Translations under genes and position numbers: made by a program | Notes under the pieces: generated by a model | The model's input: the letters and a program-made list of their open reading frames with translations, nothing else | What the model was told of the DNA's origin: nothing | The model's database searches: none | Assembly (NCBI GenBank): GCA_026707745.1 | Contig: JAPOWG010000096.1 | Coordinates: forward strand, 37,944-101,943 | Source: Chloroflexota bacterium | GTDB taxonomy: Bacteria > Chloroflexota > Anaerolineae > Aggregatilineales > Phototrophicaceae | Direction of reading: 5' to 3' | DNA: 64,000 nt | Shown here: piece after piece, positions 8,773-18,308 of the stretch | How positions within the stretch are numbered: the stretch's first letter is position 1 | Layout of the letters: every line of letters begins with the position of its first letter

Positions 8773-9972
8773 TCAGGTCGCTGCGGCAAAAGCGCGGCGC
8801 CCCTCCAGCAAGAGCGTCGCCTCGTGCAGCAGGAAGGTGATTGCCATGACAATTACCAGAAATTGCGGAAGTACCTCCAATCCGAAGGTCTCCGCCAAGG
8901 TCCCGGCTAACCAGGGCAAGACAGCCATGCCTAGGCTGGCGCCGGTGAATTGAAAGCCAATGGCGTTCGCGACATGATGGTTGCCGACGCGTCCCGGCGT
9001 GTCCGAGGCCATCAGCGGCGCGAAGGGCGCAATACAAAAACCGACCAAGGCTAATCCCATGAGCGTACTGGCGTCGCTCATGCCCCACCAAAGCAAGGCG
9101 GCGCCACAGACAGCGCCCAAGCTGCTCAGGCGTAGGAACATGCCATTGCCGATCCGCGTGATGATGAACCCGACCACGAAGCGACTGACCGTCAGGCTTG
9201 CCCAATACATGCTGACCCAACTGCTGGCGACCTTGGGATCAATCAGCCGCGCGTCGATCAGGAAATTGTTGGAAAACTGTCCGGCCACCAGTTCGAGGCC
9301 CGTGGTCGTCATAAAAGTCAGGATCATCAGCCAGACAATGGGCATACGCGCGGTCTGTCGCAAGGTGGCATGAACCCGTTCGCCGCGCTTGTTCTTGGCT
9401 TCGCCCAAGGACCACTCTTTGCGCGTCAGGATGAAACCGAGCAGGATGAGGCCGCGCATGGCCGCGAACAGGACGTATGCCCAGCGCCAGGCCAGGCCAA
9501 GGTCGATCACAATGGTCGTAACAACCAAAGGACCTATTGTAGAACCAATGCCAAAGCTGCCATGCAACCAATTCATCTGCCGGGCCGAGAAGTTAACCGC
9601 GGCAAAAGCGTTGATGCCCGCCGCCATGGCGCCCGATCCCAGGCCGCTGATAAGTGCCGCCAAGAGGACGATGATCCAGAGGGGCGCCGCCGCAAATACC
9701 AGCAAGCTCGCGCCTGTAATGCCAATGCCGGCGATCAAGACCCGGGCGATGCCGAAGCGATTGATCAAAGGCCCGCTGGACGCGCTGGTCACAAGCCGTC
9801 CGACGGTCGCGACCGAGACCAAGACGCCCAAGGCGCTCAAGCTGAGGTCAAAATCGTCCTGCACGTAGATCCATACCACGCCCAGCGCGCCTGCGTGCAA
9901 GCCGCCCATCGCGAACATGGTGCAAGATAGCAGAAATAACTTTGTTGTGCCGCTGGGCCGCCGGAGGCTCAT
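8773..9972 (-). CDS. MFS transporter
   Basis: This is a 399 aa major-facilitator permease with about 12 hydrophobic helices. The TM2-3 loop GRLVTSASSGPLINRFG matches the MFS motif A region, and a second copy RFVVGFIITRIGNG appears after the central loop (residues 205-225, KNKRGERVHATLRQTAR). FGIGSTIGP in TM5 is typical of sugar or organic-acid MFS proteins. It is convergent with uxuA, 8 bases away, so uptake of a sugar acid is a reasonable guess but not shown. The start ATG has only a weak upstream purine stretch. Confidence 0.85.
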   Translation of the reverse strand: MSLRRPSGTTKLFLLSCTMFAMGGLHAGALGVVWIYVQDDFDLSLSALGVLVSVATVGRLVTSASSGPLINRFGIARVLIAGIGITGASLLVFAAAPLWIIVLLAALISGLGSGAMAAGINAFAAVNFSARQMNWLHGSFGIGSTIGPLVVTTIVIDLGLAWRWAYVLFAAMRGLILLGFILTRKEWSLGEAKNKRGERVHATLRQTARMPIVWLMILTFMTTTGLELVAGQFSNNFLIDARLIDPKVASSWVSMYWASLTVSRFVVGFIITRIGNGMFLRLSSLGAVCGAALLWWGMSDASTLMGLALVGFCIAPFAPLMASDTPGRVGNHHVANAIGFQFTGASLGMAVLPWLAGTLAETFGLEVLPQFLVIVMAITFLLHEATLLLEGRRAFAAAT

Positions 9973-10100
9973 ATGTCCATTTCTTCGCCTTTAGAGGCGA
10001 GGCGCGCCACGTAAGTATTGAAGCCTTAGCGCATTTGGGGGAGTCTAACCGAGATTGCCGGCCAGCGCGATATGAGATTCCCGCGGCTTTCGCGCTGCGC

Positions 10101-11804
10101 TCACGCCTCCACTCGACGCCGCAACAAGTTCCATAGCCAGGCCAGTTCGTCCAGCCGCAAAACCCGCGCCGTTGACAGAAATATGCCCCCGTAAAGCAGC
10201 GCGCCCACAGTCACCAACAGCGCCTCGTGCACGATGCTCGCCGCGCTAAAAGCCGCGCTCAAATATGGCAAAGTCGCCAGGGCTGCCACTGCCATGATCA
10301 CCGAGGCGACGGCCGTCTTGAAAACGGTTATCGCCATCCGCTGCGAACCAAAGCCATCGAGTCGCCGCCAAAGCAGGAACCCAGAGATTGAAGCGTGGAC
10401 AAAATGCTTGAGGCTATCGGCAATCATTAAACTGAACAAGCCGAAAGAATCGAAGAGAAGCAGGGCGGCGCCCATATAACAGACCAAGCTCACGACCCCG
10501 ACCAACGCCGGCGTCAGCGTATCTTTGCGAGCATAAAAGGCGTAAACCAGGAGCAAATCAACAGCGGCGAAAGGCAATCCGATCAGGTATAAACGTAGGG
10601 CTTGCGCCGTGACCTGCGTATCCGCCGCGCCGAAAGCGCCATGCTCGAATAGCAAGGCGATAATCGGGATCGCCAGCACGAACAAGCCCGTAGCCGCGGG
10701 CAAGATTAAAGTCATGGTCAAGCGCAATCCCAGTCCCAAGGTATCCTGAAAAGCGCGATGGCCGTCTTCGGTCATCTCGGACGATTGGCGCGCCAATGTC
10801 GGCAAGATGGCGATGCTTATGGCCGTCGCGACCAAACCTTGCGGAAATTGGATGAGCGTCGTCGCCCAAACCATATAGGCGATCCCGCCCGCGCCCGTTT
10901 GGTTGGCGATGTTGTAGCTAAAGGGTCGGATGATAAGCGTATCCATGACCAGCGAAAACATCACCGGTGCGTAGAGGGTGGCAATGCTGCGCAACGCGGG
11001 ATGACGCCAACGGATGCTCAAACGAAGTCGGCGCAATTGCAGCCCGGGTAACTGCAGGGCCACCTGGGCGATGGCGCCGATCAACCAGCCGAGCGCAACG
11101 ACCATGATGCCGCTCGCTGGCCGCGCCAACACAAAGGGATTCAGGCTGGCGAACCCGCCAAGGCTCGGTTGCAGCGCCATCGACGGCACAAGCGCCAATG
11201 TTACCAAAACCGTGCAGGCGTTGAAGACGACGCCGGCGAACGCGGGCAAGGTAAAGGAACGCAGCGCGAAAAGCGTCCCGCTGAAAACGGCGAACAAGCT
11301 CATGCAGATCAATGCCGGCGCGGTCATGCGCAGCATATCGGTGGCGAGCCCTACCGTGCCCGCGTCGGCGCCGCTGGCCACGGCCATAACGATCTGCGGG
11401 GCGAAAATCTCGATCAGCAGCACCAGAAGCGCCAGCGCGGCGCATACCAGGCTCATAAGTATTGACACCACGCGCCACAACTCATCTTTGCCGCGCGTGA
11501 CGATGATTTCGCTCAGTACCGGTACGATGGCGCCGTTGATATGCCCGCCGATAAGCAAGTCGTAGATAGCGCGGGGCACGATGATGGCGACTTGAAAGGC
11601 ATCCACCGCGCCGCTGGCGCCGAATAGAAATGTGAGCATGGTTTCGCGCGCCAGACCAAGAACGCGACTGAAGATATTGCCAAGCGCGAGAATGCCGCTG
11701 GCTCCTGCCACGTTGGCGTTGGTGCGTTCCTGCTCCGCAACTTGCCTTTCGCTGGAAGGGGGCAAGTCTTCAGCATTGGGTAGTGACGGCTGCTCCGCTT
11801 TCAT
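10101..11804 (-). CDS. murJ: Lipid II flippase MurJ (MviN family)
   Basis: MurJ moves lipid-linked peptidoglycan precursor across the cytoplasmic membrane. The 567 aa polytopic protein begins with a soluble tail of about 35 residues, then the conserved MurJ start LGNIFSRVLGLARETMLTFLFG and the hallmark IVPRAIYDLLIGGHINGAIVPVLSE. About 14 hydrophobic helices follow, including QFPQGLVATAISIAILPTLAR, which is typical of the second lobe. The gene stands alone on the minus strand, divergent from recD2. The presence of MurJ indicates a peptidoglycan-making cell. Confidence 0.92.
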   Translation of the reverse strand: MKAEQPSLPNAEDLPPSSERQVAEQERTNANVAGASGILALGNIFSRVLGLARETMLTFLFGASGAVDAFQVAIIVPRAIYDLLIGGHINGAIVPVLSEIIVTRGKDELWRVVSILMSLVCAALALLVLLIEIFAPQIVMAVASGADAGTVGLATDMLRMTAPALICMSLFAVFSGTLFALRSFTLPAFAGVVFNACTVLVTLALVPSMALQPSLGGFASLNPFVLARPASGIMVVALGWLIGAIAQVALQLPGLQLRRLRLSIRWRHPALRSIATLYAPVMFSLVMDTLIIRPFSYNIANQTGAGGIAYMVWATTLIQFPQGLVATAISIAILPTLARQSSEMTEDGHRAFQDTLGLGLRLTMTLILPAATGLFVLAIPIIALLFEHGAFGAADTQVTAQALRLYLIGLPFAAVDLLLVYAFYARKDTLTPALVGVVSLVCYMGAALLLFDSFGLFSLMIADSLKHFVHASISGFLLWRRLDGFGSQRMAITVFKTAVASVIMAVAALATLPYLSAAFSAASIVHEALLVTVGALLYGGIFLSTARVLRLDELAWLWNLLRRRVEA

Positions 11805-11920
11805 GACTTCGACTTTCGCCTGGAGCCTACGCTCGAATAACGCGCTTCAATATACACCGGCGGCGCTGTTATGCTCAATCGGCAAAAGAGGGGCGGTCTG
11901 CCCTGCCCAACACATCTGCC

Positions 11921-11949
11921 TTAGCGGAATCCGCAAAGCATACTATAAT
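11921..11949 (+). promoter_or_regulatory. Candidate promoter of first RecD2-like gene
   Basis: TTAGCG (11921-11926), a 17-base spacer and a perfect TATAAT (11944-11949) lie 31 bases before the GTG start. The -35 match is only partial. Confidence 0.45.
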
Positions 11950-11980
11950 CAAACGATGAAACGATACTAGGCTGCCCGAC

Positions 11981-14185
11981 GTGGACGAACAAATACAAGG
12001 CGCGATCGAGCGCGTCACCTACTTCAACGAAGAGAACGGCTACAGCGTTATCAAGATCAGCCCCGACAAGCGTTATCCTCGGGCCCAGGCGCGCGATGGA
12101 ACCGTCACCGTCGTCGGGATTATGCCGGCTTTGCAAGAAGGCGAATCGGCGCAGTTCAGCGGCGCCTGGGTCAATGATGACCGATATGGTTTCCAATTTC
12201 GCGCCGAGCAAACCATACCAATCGCGCCGCATACCGCGAAGGGCGTCATCAGTTACCTGAGCAGCGGCATCGTCAAGGGCATCGGACCGCGTACCGCCGA
12301 GAAGATCGTCAGGCACTTCGGTGAGAAGACAGTCGAAATCCTCGACACAGATCCGCGGCGTATTCATGAAGTGCCCGCACTCAAGACGAAGCTGGCGGAT
12401 AATCTCATCGATGCCTGGGCGAAAAACCGCATCACGCGCAACTTGCTGATCTATCTGCAAGGGTTGGGCATCAGTGCCAGGATCTCCCGGCGTATCATCA
12501 ACGAGTACGGAGCGCAGACGCAGAAGATCATCGAACATAATCCTTATCAGCTGGCGGAGGATGTCTTCACAATCGGCTTTCGCAAGGCCGACCAGATCGC
12601 CCGCAACCTCGGCGTCGAAGTGGATGCCAAATACCGTCTGCGGGCCGGCCTGCATCACACGCTGAACGAGTTGTCGCGCGAAGGCCATACCTACGCCCCG
12701 CAAGACGAGTTGATCGAGACCGCTAGCGAATTGCTTGATATTGAAGACAAACAGGCCTTGAAGATTGCCCTGCATGGACAAGTGACCGCCGGCAAACTCA
12801 TGGAAGACCGCCTGCTTGATAGAACACGCGCGGAGTTGACCAGCGCGATCTATTTGCCGCGCTTCTTCCGTGCGGAAACGGGGGTCGCCAGTCGGATGCA
12901 CGCTCTGGTCGGGAGCAGGAGTATCATCATTAAGGATCATCGCAAAACAGACTGGACGCGATTCTTGCGACAATTGAGCAAAAGCAACGATGTTGACTTG
13001 TCGCCGCGACAACAAGGCGCGGTGCGTGCGGCGCTTTCCAGCAAAGTCAGCGTCTTGACCGGCGGACCGGGAACCGGTAAAACGACCACCTTGCAAATGC
13101 TCATACACGCGCTCAATGACGGCGACTACGCCTACAAGCTGGCATCGCCGACCGGGCGCGCCGCCAAGCGTCTTTCGGAAGCGACCGGCGTGCCAGCGAG
13201 CACAATACATCGCCTTCTGGGCTTCTCAGCCGAGATCGGCGGCTTTGAACACGACGAAGACAACCCGCTGCCGGTCGATATGGTCGTCATTGACGAAGCC
13301 TCCATGCTGGACTTGCAACTAACCCACAGCTTGCTGCGCGCCCTGCCGGCGAGCGCGCATCTGCTCCTTGTCGGCGATGTCGACCAGTTGCCGTCAGTTG
13401 GCGCTGGCAACGTACTACGCGATGTCATCGAGAGCGGCATCGCATCGGTCACGCGCCTCGACCAAATCTTCCGCCAAGACGATGACAGCCATATCGTCAG
13501 CAATGCGCATCGTATCAACGAAGGCTTGGAGCCATACACCGGCAACGACAGCAAGGACTTCTTCTTTTTCAATATCGCTGAACCGGACGCGGCGGCGGAT
13601 ATACTGGTTGATATCGTTAGAACGCGAATCCCCAAACGCTGGGGACTAGATCCCGTGCGCGACATCCAGGTCATATCGCCGATGTACCGTAGCCTGATCG
13701 GCGTCGATAACCTCAACAATCGTTTGCAGGGAGAATTGAATGACAACCCACGCATGGCCAGCGTCAAGCTGGGCGGGCGCGTCTTCCGCGTCGGCGACAA
13801 AGTCATGCAGACGCGGAACAATTACGAAAAAGATGTCTTCAACGGCGATATCGGCTTCATAGACAGCATCGACGATGATGACAACTCGCTGGAAATCGTC
13901 ATGGATGGCAGCTATGTCGCATACGACTACAGCGAAACCGACGACCTGATGCATGCCTATTGCATCAGCACGCACCGCTCGCAAGGCTCGGAGTATCCGG
14001 CGGTGGTCATGCCGGTAGCGACGCAGCATTACATCATGCTGCAGCGGAATCTGCTCTACACGGCGATCACCCGCGCCAGGCAACTGGTCGTCCTGGTTGG
14101 CACGCGGCGGGCGCTATGGATCGCGGTCAACAACAACAAAGTCGCGCAGCGTCATAGCGGTCTGCTGGTGCGGCTGCAAGGCTGA
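11981..14185 (+). CDS. recD2: RecD2-like SF1B ATP-dependent DNA helicase (copy 1)
   Basis: This is a 734 aa 5'-3' helicase of the RecD2/RecD-like family involved in DNA repair independent of RecBC. The N-terminal domain opens with the family signature (ERVTYFNEENGYSVIKI). Helix-hairpin-helix segments follow (GIGPRTAEKIV, GLGISARISRRI). Motor motifs are complete: Walker A GGPGTGKT (361-368), motif Ia SPTGRAAKRL, DEAS (438-441), motif III GDVDQLPSVGAGNVL, Q-I-F-R-Q, and the motif VI/UvrD-C region THRSQGSEYPAVV with YTAITRAR. The start is GTG at 11981, with no good Shine-Dalgarno site. A diverged second copy lies 0.9 kb downstream. No recB or recC is present. Confidence 0.93.
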   Translation: MDEQIQGAIERVTYFNEENGYSVIKISPDKRYPRAQARDGTVTVVGIMPALQEGESAQFSGAWVNDDRYGFQFRAEQTIPIAPHTAKGVISYLSSGIVKGIGPRTAEKIVRHFGEKTVEILDTDPRRIHEVPALKTKLADNLIDAWAKNRITRNLLIYLQGLGISARISRRIINEYGAQTQKIIEHNPYQLAEDVFTIGFRKADQIARNLGVEVDAKYRLRAGLHHTLNELSREGHTYAPQDELIETASELLDIEDKQALKIALHGQVTAGKLMEDRLLDRTRAELTSAIYLPRFFRAETGVASRMHALVGSRSIIIKDHRKTDWTRFLRQLSKSNDVDLSPRQQGAVRAALSSKVSVLTGGPGTGKTTTLQMLIHALNDGDYAYKLASPTGRAAKRLSEATGVPASTIHRLLGFSAEIGGFEHDEDNPLPVDMVVIDEASMLDLQLTHSLLRALPASAHLLLVGDVDQLPSVGAGNVLRDVIESGIASVTRLDQIFRQDDDSHIVSNAHRINEGLEPYTGNDSKDFFFFNIAEPDAAADILVDIVRTRIPKRWGLDPVRDIQVISPMYRSLIGVDNLNNRLQGELNDNPRMASVKLGGRVFRVGDKVMQTRNNYEKDVFNGDIGFIDSIDDDDNSLEIVMDGSYVAYDYSETDDLMHAYCISTHRSQGSEYPAVVMPVATQHYIMLQRNLLYTAITRARQLVVLVGTRRALWIAVNNNKVAQRHSGLLVRLQG

Positions 14186-14219
14186 CGCTCAGTCATAGAA
14201 GATAGATGCCGAAGAGCGC

Positions 14220-14990
14220 TCAGACAAACGCGATCCGAACGCCTTCAGTCTCCGACGGATCAAAAGTCGCGGAGGGACCCTCTGTCTTGAAGCTCACCCG
14301 GTAGGGCGCCGGCGCATTCGCCGCTAGATGCGCGCGCAGCGGACTTGACGAATCCCTCGGCGACAGATATTCCAGGACCTGCGAACCAACCTCGAAGCGG
14401 ATTCCCGACGCGCCCAGATCATCGTCACTGAAAGCCTGCCCGTCTCGCCCCAATACGGCGGCCATGATAGCGGCGTATCGCCCCGCGTCTTCCGTCGCCA
14501 GGCTGAGGCATTGGATGCCGGTCACGCCGTTGGGCTGCGTCGTTTCGCTCGGCAGTCGTTGCGAGCGTGGCGTGACGTCTTCAATGATGAAAGGTATGAG
14601 ACCCTGAAACGCGCCGCCGATTTTGTTGTTGACCCACTTGACCTCGTAGCCGTCGGGACGACGGCGCCCGCCTTCGGCCAGGTCGCCCGCTTCGACGCCC
14701 TGCGCGCGAATGGCCGCCAGATCGGCGCGGATATCGTCGGTGGCCATGCAAAAGTCGATCAAGCCACCGCCGCGCTCGTGCAGCAGATCCCACCAGGGAT
14801 GCGCCGGGCTCTCTTCATAGAAGCCCAGCAACTCAATATACGAGCCGTCTTCGAAGCCGATCAAGGCATTATGCGATCCGTAAGGGTGCGCCCCGCCTTC
14901 GATAACGCTGAAGCCGAGACGGCGATAGGTTTCCATGGCGGCATCGAGCGCGCGCACGGCGATGACGATATGGTCGATGCCTGTGATCAC
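14220..14990 (-). CDS. VOC superfamily protein (glyoxalase_3-like)
   Basis: This 256 aa protein starts with GIDHIVIAVRALDAAMETYRR, the classic VOC metal-site strand and helix, and contains GSYIELLGFYE, the usual second-ligand strand. A long second module begins at VTGIQCLSLATEDAGRYA. This one-chain arrangement is that of the Glyoxalase_3-like group, whose reactions are mostly unknown. It lies on the opposite strand between the two RecD2-like genes. The GTG start at 14990 has no clear ribosome binding site. Confidence 0.8.
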   Translation of the reverse strand: MITGIDHIVIAVRALDAAMETYRRLGFSVIEGGAHPYGSHNALIGFEDGSYIELLGFYEESPAHPWWDLLHERGGGLIDFCMATDDIRADLAAIRAQGVEAGDLAEGGRRRPDGYEVKWVNNKIGGAFQGLIPFIIEDVTPRSQRLPSETTQPNGVTGIQCLSLATEDAGRYAAIMAAVLGRDGQAFSDDDLGASGIRFEVGSQVLEYLSPRDSSSPLRAHLAANAPAPYRVSFKTEGPSATFDPSETEGVRIAFV

Positions 14991-15105
14991 GTAAGGTACT
15001 CTCTTCTTGTCTTGATATATTTGTCAATTCAGTGGTTAATATTATCGTAGTGGCAACAAGAAGCCAAAATATAATCAGCGCAGTGTGGGACGTACAGGCA
15101 ACATG

Positions 15106-17367
15106 ATGGAAGAGCAAATAGAAGGCGCGGTTGTCGATATCAGGCATTACAACGAACTCGACGGCTATAGTGTCATCAGAATTGTGCCGGGAAAGAGCCT
15201 CTCTCAGGCACAGGCAAACGACGCCGTCGTGACCGTGGTTGGCTACATGTTCAAATTGCTAATCGGCGAATCGGCGCGATTCCACGGTCAATGGGTCGAG
15301 GACTATCGATATGGCCGGCAGTTCGAGGCGTGGCAAACTATCTCTATTGACCCCAAAACTCCCGCTGGCATCATCCGTTATCTCGGTAGCGGCATCATCA
15401 AAGGAATCGGCAAGAAAAGAGCAGCAGTGATTGCCAACCATTTCGGCAGCGACACCATGCCTATCCTCGACCGAGAGCCAGCGCGGATTTATGAAGTTCC
15501 GGATATACCAAAATATGTTGCGGCAAATCTGGTGGTCGAATGGCGAATAAATCGCATCAAGCGCAGTATGATGACATATCTTCAGAGCTTGGGTATAAGC
15601 GCCAAGATCGCGCAGGACATCTTCAACAAATATGGCGAGAAATCCCAAGAAACCATTGAACGCAATCCCTTCTTGTTGGAGGAAGAATTCATATATCAGA
15701 TCGGCTTTGACAAGGTGGATCAGATCGCCAGAAATAGAGGTGTTGACCCGCTAAACAAGTATCGCTTATGGACAGGCCTGGAGCACACTTTGAAAATGCT
15801 CTCTCGCAAAGGGCATACCTGCGCGCCGCTGGAACTCCTGCTCAAAGAAACAAAACTTTTGCTTGGCGTTGAACATGAGCACTTGCAGCGGATAATCCCA
15901 CTGCAGTTGGCTACCGGGGACTTGGTAGAAGATGACTTGCTTAATGAGAGCAACGGAACGCTGATAACCGCAATTTACCTCCCAGAATACTATTGCGCCG
16001 AAACTAACGTCGCCAGTCGCTTGCTAGACATGAGTAAGAGTAGGAACAGCCAAATTAATTGCGATTCGGGCGAAAAATGTTGGAAGATGCTACTGGCTTC
16101 TCTGTGCTCGGATAACGGAGTGAAGCTTTCCCCGGAACAGGAAGAAGCGATTGGCATGGCGCTAACGAACAAGCTCAGTGTTTTGACCGGCGGACCCGGT
16201 ACTGGCAAGACTACAGTACTGCGGATGCTGATTAAAATCCTGATTGAAAACAATCATCAATTTGCGCTGGCAGCGCCGACCGGGCGTGCCGCCAAACGCC
16301 TCGGAGAAACGACAGAAGAAGAAGCCCGTACGATCCATCGACTACTGGGTTATTTACCAGAAACGGGAGGCTTCCAACAAGATCAGGACAATCCGTTGAA
16401 ATTTGACATCATCATCATCGACGAAGCTTCGATGCTGGACCTTGAGTTGTTCCACAGCTTGCTCAAAGCGATACCCTCGACGGCGCATCTGCTTTTGGTC
16501 GGTGATGTCGATCAATTGCCGCCGGTCGGAGCGGGCAATGTCCTTGGAGATATCATCAATAGTGAAATCGCTCCCGTGACGGAGCTCGAAAAAATCTATC
16601 GGCAAGAGACAGGCAGCCAAATTGCCATTAATGCCCAGCTTATCAAACAAGGGAAATATCCGAATTTGGACGTGAAATCCAGCGAGGACTTTTACTTCTT
16701 TAACGTTTCCGATGCCAAAAAAGCTGCCGACGAGGTAGTTGAGTTGGTCACTACGAAGATAAAGAAAAAATTTGGGTTTGATCCCTTGCGAGAACTGCAA
16801 GTGCTTGCGCCTATGTATGCCGGTCCCATCGGCATTGACAATCTTAATGCACGATTGCGAGAAGCCTTGAATGATGAAAACCGCAAAGAATTTGTCAAGA
16901 TAGCTGGTCGCCCATTTCGCGTTGGCGACAAGATCATGCAAAGGCGCAACAATTATGAAAAAGGTGTCTTTAATGGCGATATCGGCTTCATTGATAGCAT
17001 CAATCACAATGACAAGAGTCTTGAATTATGGATAGATGATAGACTGGTGACTTATGATTTCAGCGAAGCAAGCGCCCTTACACACGCTTATTGCATTAGC
17101 GTACATAAATCGCAAGGCTCGGAGTATCCCGCTGTGATCATACCTATCATGACCCAGCAGGGCAGAATGCTCCGGCGTTACTTGCTCTACACTGCTATCA
17201 CCCGCGCCAAAGAATTGGTCGTGCTGGTTGGCTCAAGACAGGCAATATGGACTGCTGTAAACAATAATCAAGTCGACGAACGGTACAGCGGACTCCAGAC
17301 ACGCCTCCAACAACAATCACCCAAGATAGACGCGCTATCGGAGACACAACCCTCGATTCAGACGTAG
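15106..17367 (+). CDS. RecD2-like SF1B ATP-dependent DNA helicase (copy 2)
   Basis: This is a second RecD2-type helicase of about 753 aa, collinear with copy 1 over its whole length and clearly a paralogue. It retains GGPGTGKT (from about residue 362), PTGRAAKRL, DEASMLD, GDVDQLPPVGAGNVL, KIYRQ and VHKSQGSEYPAV, so all motor motifs look intact. The ATG at 15106 aligns with the start of copy 1 (EEQIEGA against DEQIQGA); an ATG at 15103 and a GTG at 15085 are alternatives. A TATAAT lies at 15070-15075. Codon use is visibly richer in A/T than in copy 1, and the chain has more Lys, Ile and Asn. This suggests an older divergence, transfer or weaker selection. The 3' end overlaps map by 10 bases. 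Confidence 0.9.
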   Translation: MEEQIEGAVVDIRHYNELDGYSVIRIVPGKSLSQAQANDAVVTVVGYMFKLLIGESARFHGQWVEDYRYGRQFEAWQTISIDPKTPAGIIRYLGSGIIKGIGKKRAAVIANHFGSDTMPILDREPARIYEVPDIPKYVAANLVVEWRINRIKRSMMTYLQSLGISAKIAQDIFNKYGEKSQETIERNPFLLEEEFIYQIGFDKVDQIARNRGVDPLNKYRLWTGLEHTLKMLSRKGHTCAPLELLLKETKLLLGVEHEHLQRIIPLQLATGDLVEDDLLNESNGTLITAIYLPEYYCAETNVASRLLDMSKSRNSQINCDSGEKCWKMLLASLCSDNGVKLSPEQEEAIGMALTNKLSVLTGGPGTGKTTVLRMLIKILIENNHQFALAAPTGRAAKRLGETTEEEARTIHRLLGYLPETGGFQQDQDNPLKFDIIIIDEASMLDLELFHSLLKAIPSTAHLLLVGDVDQLPPVGAGNVLGDIINSEIAPVTELEKIYRQETGSQIAINAQLIKQGKYPNLDVKSSEDFYFFNVSDAKKAADEVVELVTTKIKKKFGFDPLRELQVLAPMYAGPIGIDNLNARLREALNDENRKEFVKIAGRPFRVGDKIMQRRNNYEKGVFNGDIGFIDSINHNDKSLELWIDDRLVTYDFSEASALTHAYCISVHKSQGSEYPAVIIPIMTQQGRMLRRYLLYTAITRAKELVVLVGSRQAIWTAVNNNQVDERYSGLQTRLQQQSPKIDALSETQPSIQT

Positions 17368-18119
17368 CCACCGTCAACTTTAGTGACCAGAATAGGTTCG
17401 TCCCCATTGATGATGACGGTGTGCTCGTATTGCGCCGTGAGGCTGCCGTCGACCGTGCGCAGGGTCCAGCCGTCTTCCTCTGTTTTGATTCGGCCGCGAC
17501 CGGTATTAAAGAAGGGTTCCAGCGTGACCACCATGCCGTCCTTTAAGACATCTCGGTTGCGCCAGTTGTAGAAGTTGGGAATAGAGGGTTTCTCGTGAAT
17601 ATGGCGGCCGACGCCGTGCCCGCCCAATTGACGCAGAGTGCGATAGCCGTTTTTTCTGGCGTATCTCTCCACCGCCTTGCCGATGGCATTGGCGCGCTGT
17701 CCCGGGCGCGCCATTTCAATTGACATGTATAAGGCCCGGCGCGTGGCGCGGCAAAGTCTTTCCAGCGCGGGCTGGGCTGGTGGCATGATGATTGTAGCGC
17801 CGGTATCGCCCCAGTAGTCTTCCAGCACGGCGGACACATCTACATTGAGCAAGTCGCCTTCACGGATCAACCGGTCTTTACGCGGGACGCCATGCGCCGC
17901 CTCGTCATTGAGGCTGATGCAGGTGAATCCAGGGAAGCGATAGGCGCTGATCGGCGCCGAAGTTGCCCCGACGCTCGTGAGGAAATCGCGCCCAATATCG
18001 TCGAGGTCGCGGGTGCTCATGCCGGCTTCTGCCCGGTCCAGCATGAGTTTGAGTGTCAAACCGCAGATTTCTCCGATGCGCCGCATGCCACGCAGGTCTT
18101 TTTGAGAATTGATCTGCAT
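17358..18119 (-). CDS. map: Methionine aminopeptidase, type I
   Basis: This enzyme removes the initiator Met from nascent proteins. The pita-bread fold ligands are all present: the two Asp of LNVDVSAVLEDYWGDTGAT, the His of GGHGVGRHIHE, the Glu of VTLEPFF and the Glu of QYEHTV. The length of about 253 aa is normal for type Ia. ATG at 18119 (MQINSQKDL) is chosen; a start four codons upstream is also open and neither has a strong ribosome site. It is followed by a gap and then plsY in the same direction upstream. Confidence 0.93.
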   Translation of the reverse strand: MQINSQKDLRGMRRIGEICGLTLKLMLDRAEAGMSTRDLDDIGRDFLTSVGATSAPISAYRFPGFTCISLNDEAAHGVPRKDRLIREGDLLNVDVSAVLEDYWGDTGATIIMPPAQPALERLCRATRRALYMSIEMARPGQRANAIGKAVERYARKNGYRTLRQLGGHGVGRHIHEKPSIPNFYNWRNRDVLKDGMVVTLEPFFNTGRGRIKTEEDGWTLRTVDGSLTAQYEHTVIINGDEPILVTKVDGGYV

Positions 18120-18308
18120 TTCACAACCCAACTCGAAATCGTCGGAAACTGCCCGGTTGACACCCTCTCATTTAATGAACCGCGATTTGCGGTAGCCGAG
18201 CAGGTTTATTATTTTGTGTGGGCGCGGTAGCCCAAATTCGCCGGTTACGCGCCGAGCGGCTTCACTGAAAATGGCCGATTGCGAGGATAGATTAGCTGGG
18301 AGCGAAAT

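Noticed and set aside
11921..13210. A 429-codon minus-strand frame opposite RecD2 copy 1
   Set aside because: Antisense to conserved helicase sequence; the equivalent reading in copy 2 is broken.
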